A stretch of DNA of 64,000 nucleotides, taken from NCBI GenBank assembly GCA_964562985.1, contig CAZLWE010000010.1, positions 8,500-72,499 on the forward strand, in the 5' to 3' direction. The first letter of the stretch is position 1; each line of letters starts with the position of its first letter. The notes under the pieces are model-generated. The model did not search any database. It saw only the letters and a list, made by a program, of their open reading frames with translations, and was not told the DNA's origin. A program made the position numbers and the translations under genes. Below, piece after piece: positions 59,284 to 64,000 of this stretch. The stretch is from SHLQ01 sp964562985 (GTDB taxonomy: Bacteria; Actinomycetota; Acidimicrobiia; Acidimicrobiales; SHLQ01).

Positions 59284-60015
59284 CGCGAAGAGCAGGAACG
59301 GCGGCAGCAGGAAGATCAGATCGAGTACGGCTGCGATCTGTGGGTCGCTGCGCACGAACGGCACGAGGACGAGCGGCAACATCGGAATGCCACCGCCCAC
59401 GCCCAGGCTCGATCCGTACTGCGACCACGAGATGGTGAATCCCAGAACGAGCGCCACGCCGACGCGGCCTGCGAGGATTCGGGTCGTTACTCCCCACCAC
59501 ACCTGAAAGCGCGTTGCGCCCAAGACTCTGGCTGCCTCTTCGCGACGCCGAAGGGCACTCGTAAACCCGGGAAGGAGCACGAGGATCATGTAGGGAACCA
59601 CGCTGATCAGATGCGACAGCCCAATACCGATGAGCCCATCCGCGAGGCCGATTCGGAGGAACCAAACGCGAAGGCCCTCACCCACGACGAGCGGCGGGAG
59701 CAGCACCGGCGCGAGCACGGTCGCCGTGAGCAACGCCGGAGTGCCCGGAGCACACAGCGAACGCGCTGCAGGCCAAGCCAAGATCAACCCGACGATCATC
59801 GTGCCGAGACCGACGATGATCGAATTGGTGAGCGCGTCGACGATCAGTGCGTCGTTTCGCACCGCCTCGAGCGCCCGGGTTCCGAATCGTTGCGGAATGA
59901 GTGCAGGGCTTCGCCACTCATCCGCGATTGCACGCACGGGGAGGATCAAGAAGGGCGCGGAGAAAAGAAAGACGGCGATCCACAACGGGATGAACTTGAT
60001 GCGTTCGAGGATCAT
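59248..60015 (-). CDS. ABC transporter permease (YnjC-like, second half)
   Basis: A 255-residue binding-protein-dependent transport permease with about six hydrophobic segments and the EAA loop 'EEAARVLGATRFQVWWGV' that docks the ATPase. Together with the upstream permease, whose stop overlaps its start by 4 bases, it corresponds in order to the two halves of the fused E. coli YnjC. No ATPase of this system (YnjD) is found between these genes and the binding protein. The substrate is unknown. Confidence 0.88.
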   Translation of the reverse strand: MILERIKFIPLWIAVFLFSAPFLILPVRAIADEWRSPALIPQRFGTRALEAVRNDALIVDALTNSIIVGLGTMIVGLILAWPAARSLCAPGTPALLTATVLAPVLLPPLVVGEGLRVWFLRIGLADGLIGIGLSHLISVVPYMILVLLPGFTSALRRREEAARVLGATRFQVWWGVTTRILAGRVGVALVLGFTISWSQYGSSLGVGGGIPMLPLVLVPFVRSDPQIAAVLDLIFLLPPFLLFASALRAGVDRAA

Positions 60016-60929
60016 GCCCTCGGTCTCCGAGCTTCACGGGTGATCTTCACGCCGATCGCGACGGCAGCGGTAACGGCCATGACAATGAGCGACGCGGTGA
60101 CGAGTGCGACCGCCGCGTCGGCGCGCGCGATCGGTCCTCGGATACGCACCCGCGTGATCGACCAGTTCGAAAGCGCCTCGGGGTTGAGCGGGCCGATAAC
60201 GGCGGGTACCTCCGTCGAACCCACAACGAACGCGGCGACGAGCAAGCTACCGAGGACGAGCGGCTGGGAGATGGCTGGGATAGTCACCGTCGCCCATCGA
60301 CGGAGCCGTCGTGCTCCCAGACTCCGAGCTGCCGCTTCTCGTCGCGCCAGGTCGTCTGTAAGCGACGCGTGCGTAATCAAGATCAGAAACGGGACTTCCT
60401 TCAGAACATAGACGAGGATCAACCCAAGCCCGAAGCCGTCGCGTACGACGGGGAGCTCTAAACCGATGCGGTCGAACAGTCCGCCAGGCCCCAACCACAC
60501 CACCAATACGGACGCCGCGACGAGGTGAGGTACCGGGACGACGGTGGAGAGAGCAGTTCGGGTGATCGCACCGCGACGGTGTCGTAGCAGGAAGGCGAGC
60601 GGAATGGAGATGATCAGGCTGATGAGCGTCGCCAGGACTGCGCTTCGGAGGGTGAAGCTGATCGACTGTCGAAAGGATGCGTCGGCGAATACCTCGGACC
60701 ACGCATCGGCTGAGTACGATCCTCCCAGAATCGCCCCCGGTCGAAGCGAGGACGAAATCACCCCGGCGAGCGCGCCAATGGTGAGAAGTCCGAGCACAAT
60801 GATTGCCGGCACCGCACCCCGTATTGAGGACCACCTCCGATGCTCGACTCTTCCATTCGCTCCCAAATCGTCCCCATCATGAGCCGACTCGGGCACGGGC
60901 TCGCCAACCGTGGGGTTAAGGCCAATCAT
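60012..60929 (-). CDS. ABC transporter permease (YnjC-like, first half)
   Basis: A 305-residue permease with about six hydrophobic segments and an EAA loop 'RREAAARSLGARRLRRWATVTIP'. It precedes and overlaps the second permease by 4 bases. The first 28 residues are hydrophilic and the start is unclear: ATG at 60929, GTG at 60896 or TTG at 60866 are possible, and all overlap the 5' end of the divergent CDP-alcohol phosphotransferase gene by 27-90 bases. Likely partners are the binding protein at the right edge and the second permease. Confidence 0.85.
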   Translation of the reverse strand: MIGLNPTVGEPVPESAHDGDDLGANGRVEHRRWSSIRGAVPAIIVLGLLTIGALAGVISSSLRPGAILGGSYSADAWSEVFADASFRQSISFTLRSAVLATLISLIISIPLAFLLRHRRGAITRTALSTVVPVPHLVAASVLVVWLGPGGLFDRIGLELPVVRDGFGLGLILVYVLKEVPFLILITHASLTDDLARREAAARSLGARRLRRWATVTIPAISQPLVLGSLLVAAFVVGSTEVPAVIGPLNPEALSNWSITRVRIRGPIARADAAVALVTASLIVMAVTAAVAIGVKITREARRPRA

Positions 60930-61478
60930 TTGACCGCAGTCGGGTTCGTCATCGGCGTTGGAGCGTGTGTCGCCGTGGGCACCGGTCGTTGGGGTCTCGG
61001 GTTGGTGCTCTGGTTGGTTAACCGCGGCGTTGACGGCCTCGATGGTTCAGTTGCGCGCGCCAACGGCCCGACCGAGTTAGGCGGATTCCTAGACATCGTG
61101 GCGGATTTTGCCATCTACGGCGGGCTCCTAGTCGGGTTTGGATTCGCAGGTGAAGAGTTGCGGCTGCCGGCGCTGGTGCTGTTCCTTGCCTACTACCTCA
61201 ACGGGACGGCCTTCTTGGCGTGGTCCAGTCTTGCCGAACGACTGAAATTGGGCGAAGGCGGCGACGGACGAAGTCTCGACTTTTCCAACGCCGGACTCAC
61301 CGAAGGTACCGAAACCATCATCGTGATGTCTGTGGCGCTCGCGTGGCGATCTCAGGCCGAACCGATCCTATGGATCTTCGCTGGAGCGGTGTTTATCACC
61401 GTGCTCCAGCGAGTGGCCTTCGTTATCAGCCACCTCCGGGATGGTCGAACCGATCCAGGAAGTCCAGAATTGGCATAG
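60840..61478 (+). CDS. CDP-alcohol phosphatidyltransferase (YnjF-like)
   Basis: A 212-residue membrane enzyme with about five hydrophobic segments. The catalytic signature DG-x2-AR-x8-G-x3-D-x3-D is present as 'VDGLDGSVARANGPTELGGFLDIVAD'. Members transfer a phosphoalcohol from CDP-linked donors to make phospholipids; YnjF's own substrate is unknown. It runs against the transport operon and overlaps the first permease at the 5' ends and the disulfide reductase by 53 bases at the 3' ends, so it is embedded antisense in the cluster. The presence of a ynjF homologue supports the cluster assignment. Confidence 0.88.
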   Translation: MLDSSIRSQIVPIMSRLGHGLANRGVKANHLTAVGFVIGVGACVAVGTGRWGLGLVLWLVNRGVDGLDGSVARANGPTELGGFLDIVADFAIYGGLLVGFGFAGEELRLPALVLFLAYYLNGTAFLAWSSLAERLKLGEGGDGRSLDFSNAGLTEGTETIIVMSVALAWRSQAEPILWIFAGAVFITVLQRVAFVISHLRDGRTDPGSPELA

Positions 61479-62880
61479 TGACCTTGCGAGTCTTCGCCGA
61501 GAAGTACTTCTCACGCAGCTTCTCGTTGGCAGCCTTGGCCGAACTCTCGGCATGGGTTGGGTACGGACGGATCATCGAGCCGATATCCAACAGCTTCGCA
61601 CTGTTCTTCACACGCAAGGTGAGCTCGTTGATGGTCTCGCCTGCGGTGTCGCCGACCACTGTGGCGCCCACGAGCTTGCCGCCGACGGTGAACAGCTCGG
61701 TAAACCCAACCGGGTCTCCTGAGGTGATTGCGCGGTCGACCTCTTCGTGGTCGATGTGGTGAACCTCGAAGTCCTTGTCTCCGTCTTGGGCTTCGATCTG
61801 GCCGACGCTCGCAACCTCTGGCTCGCAGAAGATCGCAAAGGGGATCTGATCGTGGTTCACCGTGCGGCGTAGCTTGAAGAGCGCGTTGCCGACGATGGTC
61901 GAACCGTGTGCACCAGCGGTGTGGGTGAAAGGCTTCTTTCCGACGACATCTCCGCCAGCAAAGATGTGTGGGTTGGATGTTTGGAGGCGATCGTTGACGA
62001 TAACGAGCCCTCGCTTGTCGAGCTCAACGCCAGCCTCTTCGAGGCCAAGATCCTTCGTGTTTGGGCTACGGCCGGTCGCACACAAGATGGCGTCGACGAT
62101 GAACTCTTCTGAGTCTTCCGTGCCGGCCTTGGCGGCGATCAGGGTGTAGGTGCCGTCGGCGTTGGTCTTTACTTCTTGGACACCGGTGCCGTCGCGAACG
62201 TCGATTCCTTCGGCGCGGAAACGCTCGGCGATGAGCTCGCCGACGTTGTCGCCGAGGAACGGCATGACCTTCGGTGCGTACTCGAACAAGGTGACCTTTG
62301 AACCGAGTCGGCTCAGCGCTTGGCCGAGTTCACACCCGATCGCGCCACCACCGATGACCGCAAGACGAGCTGGGGCCTCTTTCAAGTCCCAGACATCGTC
62401 GGAGGTGAGCGGGTTCGATTCACGCAGCCCCGTGATTGGGGGGATCGACGGCTTGGCGCCGACGGCGATCATGGCCTTGCGGAAATGCAAGACCTCGCCG
62501 TCTGCTTCGATGCTGGTCTTTCCACAGAATTTGCCGTACGCCGGGATAACCCGTACGCCGCTTTCTTCGAGGCGTTCGACCGAGTCGTGGGGAGCGATGT
62601 GATTCTGGGCGTCCTTGACGCTCTGCATCACCGCTTGGAAATCGATCTCAGGATCAACGGCTTTGATGCCGTGATGATCGGCGGTGCGCATCGTGTGCGC
62701 CACCTTGGCTGCGGTGAGCAATCGCTTGCTCGGGACACAGCCGTGCCAGAGGCAGTCGCCGCCAGGGTGATTTGGTTCAACCATCACCACCTCGGCGCCA
62801 AGCCCGCCAGCACCGTGGGAAGCCACGAGGCCCGCGGACCCGCCTCCGATTACGACCAGATCGACACGTTCTTCGCTCAT
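61426..62880 (-). CDS. FAD-dependent pyridine nucleotide-disulfide oxidoreductase (mercuric-reductase/lipoamide-DH type)
   Basis: A 484-residue class I flavoprotein disulfide reductase. 'DLVVIGGGSAGLVASHGAGGLGAEVVMVEPNHPGGDCLWHGCVPSK' holds the FAD motif and the redox disulfide C-x4-C ('CLWHGC'). 'LAVIGGGAIGCELGQALSRLGSKVTLFEYAPKVMP' is the NAD(P)H motif, 'ILCATGRSPNTKDLGLEEAGVELDKRG' follows, and the C-terminal dimer domain ends in 'IRPYPTHAESSAKAA', the motif holding the active-site His-Glu pair region. No extra N-terminal Cys domain of true mercuric reductases is present. The ATG at 62880 overlaps the binding-protein stop by 4 bases. Physiological substrate unknown. Confidence 0.9.
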   Translation of the reverse strand: MSEERVDLVVIGGGSAGLVASHGAGGLGAEVVMVEPNHPGGDCLWHGCVPSKRLLTAAKVAHTMRTADHHGIKAVDPEIDFQAVMQSVKDAQNHIAPHDSVERLEESGVRVIPAYGKFCGKTSIEADGEVLHFRKAMIAVGAKPSIPPITGLRESNPLTSDDVWDLKEAPARLAVIGGGAIGCELGQALSRLGSKVTLFEYAPKVMPFLGDNVGELIAERFRAEGIDVRDGTGVQEVKTNADGTYTLIAAKAGTEDSEEFIVDAILCATGRSPNTKDLGLEEAGVELDKRGLVIVNDRLQTSNPHIFAGGDVVGKKPFTHTAGAHGSTIVGNALFKLRRTVNHDQIPFAIFCEPEVASVGQIEAQDGDKDFEVHHIDHEEVDRAITSGDPVGFTELFTVGGKLVGATVVGDTAGETINELTLRVKNSAKLLDIGSMIRPYPTHAESSAKAANEKLREKYFSAKTRKVTMPILDFLDRFDHPGGG

Positions 62881-64000
62881 TGTGTGATTTCTACTCTCCA
62901 ACGCTCGTCGAGAACTCCAACCTGATCGGCTTGGAGTTCCTCAAGAGGAGTACCAAAGTCGGTCAGTTGGAATGGGGATGGCTCAAGTTCACCCTCGACG
63001 TCGACGACTGATGGCACACCAACCTGGATCAACTTCTCCGCTTGGAGAGTCGCGTCGAGGGTGACGTTCGCGGCGACGATGGCGCCGGCTGCCGAACCAG
63101 CGTTCGCTGGTAGGGCGAGGAAGCTCACGTTCTGGAGTGTTCCGCTTTCGAAGACGAACGGTGCCGACGTGTCGGCAAAGATGCCTTGGTCGACATTTAC
63201 CTGTACGAAGTTCGGGTTATAGCTCATTGCGAGGTCAACTTCGCCGTTGCCGAAGAGCTGGTTCAGCTCCGCTTCGTCGACTGGGAAGCTCGTGCCTTCT
63301 TGCCAGAGGTTCGGGGTCATGCCGTTGAGCAATTCGAAGGCAGCGTCTTCGCCGAGCGCCTGAACGGCTTGGCGAACGAATGCCGAACCGGTGAAGTCCG
63401 GAGGAGCTGGATAGGTGAAGCGGCCAGGGTTAGCGGCAACCCATTCGGCGAGCTCTTCGAACGAGGTTGGCGGGTTCTCTACGCGGTCACCGTCGTAGGC
63501 GAAGGTGAACGCAGCTCGGCTCCATGGAACCTCCTGGCCGTCGGTTGCGACGCCAAAGTCGGTGAACAAGGTTGGGTCGGCTGGGTCGAGGAGCTCGGAA
63601 TTGGGAAGCAGCGATACCCAGTCTTGACGCCACAGTCCAGCGTCCTTGCCCTGAGAGAAGTTTGAGCCGTTGACCCAGATGAGGTCGACTGCGCCGTCGT
63701 CAACGCCAGCCTCGATTTCTGAGACGATGCGGTTGATGCCGTCGGAGGTGGCATCAATACGGACCTGCTCGAGCGTTACGCCCTGTTCAGCAACCGCTGG
63801 GGCCAAGGTGTTGTTGATGTAGTCGTTGAGGACGGAGTCGCCGCCCCACATCCACAACTGAACGGTCTGGCCTTGAGCAGCCTCCAGGACTTCGTCGAAG
63901 TTGGCGAAGTCGGCGCTTACTGCGTCGTCCTCCATGGCGTCCTCATCGTCTTCCATGGCTTCGTCGTCGTCTTCCATGGCTTCGTCGTCGTCTTCCATCG
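62877..64000 (-). CDS. ABC transporter substrate-binding protein, YnjB-like (5' partial)
   Basis: At least 373 residues; the N-terminus, including any lipoprotein signal, lies beyond the right edge. The visible start is an acidic linker of repeated 'EDDDEAM' units (about 63924-63998), followed by a type II binding-protein fold: 'LWMWGGDSVLNDYINNTLAPAV', 'DLIWVNGSNFSQGKDAGLWRQDW', 'EVPWSRAAFTFAYD' and 'NPGRFTYPAPPDFTGSAFVRQ', the last closely resembling the E. coli YnjB family. It overlaps the disulfide reductase by 4 bases. The acidic repeat linker would separate the binding domain from its membrane anchor. Confidence 0.85.
   Translation of the reverse strand, partial: MEDDDEAMEDDDEAMEDDEDAMEDDAVSADFANFDEVLEAAQGQTVQLWMWGGDSVLNDYINNTLAPAVAEQGVTLEQVRIDATSDGINRIVSEIEAGVDDGAVDLIWVNGSNFSQGKDAGLWRQDWVSLLPNSELLDPADPTLFTDFGVATDGQEVPWSRAAFTFAYDGDRVENPPTSFEELAEWVAANPGRFTYPAPPDFTGSAFVRQAVQALGEDAAFELLNGMTPNLWQEGTSFPVDEAELNQLFGNGEVDLAMSYNPNFVQVNVDQGIFADTSAPFVFESGTLQNVSFLALPANAGSAAGAIVAANVTLDATLQAEKLIQVGVPSVVDVEGELEPSPFQLTDFGTPLEELQADQVGVLDERWRVEITQ

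Noticed and set aside
63924..63998. Short DNA tandem repeat at the right edge as a mobile or regulatory element
   Set aside because: It encodes the acidic EDDDEAM linker of the binding protein in frame and is explained by protein-level repeats.

Overview
The window is about 60% GC and reads as the chromosome of an actinobacterium, most plausibly a member of Acidimicrobiia or a related marine/environmental lineage. The lineage evidence is a mycothiol ligase gene (mshC) beside cysS, a DUF3499 protein, a HelD-type RNA polymerase ATPase, Thr/Pro-rich secreted-protein linkers, and many genes whose start codon lies 6-9 bases after a TANNNT -10 box with no Shine-Dalgarno (leaderless transcripts). 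Placement below phylum is inference. Nearly all of the window is ordinary dense chromosome; no phage, insertion sequence or CRISPR array was seen.

Layout. 1-6.2 kb: a giant repeat surface protein cut by the left edge, rpiB, and two TadE-like pseudopilins. 6.2-13.4 kb: a lytic transglycosylase lipoprotein, GtrA and a methyltransferase, a glycosyltransferase/methyltransferase/toroid-protein operon, dtd and lnt. 13.5-15.7 kb: an SH3-like lipoprotein, a small candidate selenoprotein with an in-frame TGA and a SECIS-like hairpin, then a 400-base tract of 101-bp tandem repeats and palindromes. 15.7-28.2 kb: hemY-hemE, a HelD-like ATPase, a large TadE/G-like protein, an Lhr-family helicase with an in-frame repeat-derived insert, and a flavin reductase-like protein. 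28.4-43.6 kb: a PKD-repeat surface protein, an FtsX-type permease, an SGNH-hydrolase lipoprotein, a Ser/Thr kinase, a cyclophilin, a PAS/degenerate-GGDEF protein with a zinc-ribbon membrane protein, a DUF4157 protein, a DUF3499 protein and a PQQ-type propeller protein. 43.6-50.8 kb: cysS-mshC, a membrane protein preceded by an unusual five-hairpin array, an HTH/membrane/metallopeptidase fusion, a LolD-type ATPase, a DedA protein and ybaK. 50.7-54 kb: tandem DacB-type peptidases and tRNA-Arg(CCT). 54-64 kb: a zinc-finger protein, a methyltransferase, a broken leucine-rich-repeat gene, a radical SAM protein, and a set resembling the E. coli ydjXYZ-ynjABCDEF cluster (two TVP38/TMEM64 proteins, two ABC permeases, a CDP-alcohol phosphotransferase, a flavoprotein disulfide reductase and a YnjB-like binding protein cut by the right edge).

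Themes: envelope construction and surface display; heme, mycothiol and tRNA quality-control housekeeping; and a transport/redox cluster whose substrate is unknown. The observations most worth checking are the candidate selenoprotein (15014-15301), the hairpin array with repeated 8-nt loops (47032-47243), the repeat family shared between an intergenic tract and the coding sequence of lhr, and the Cys-to-Ser change at the expected nucleophile of Lnt.
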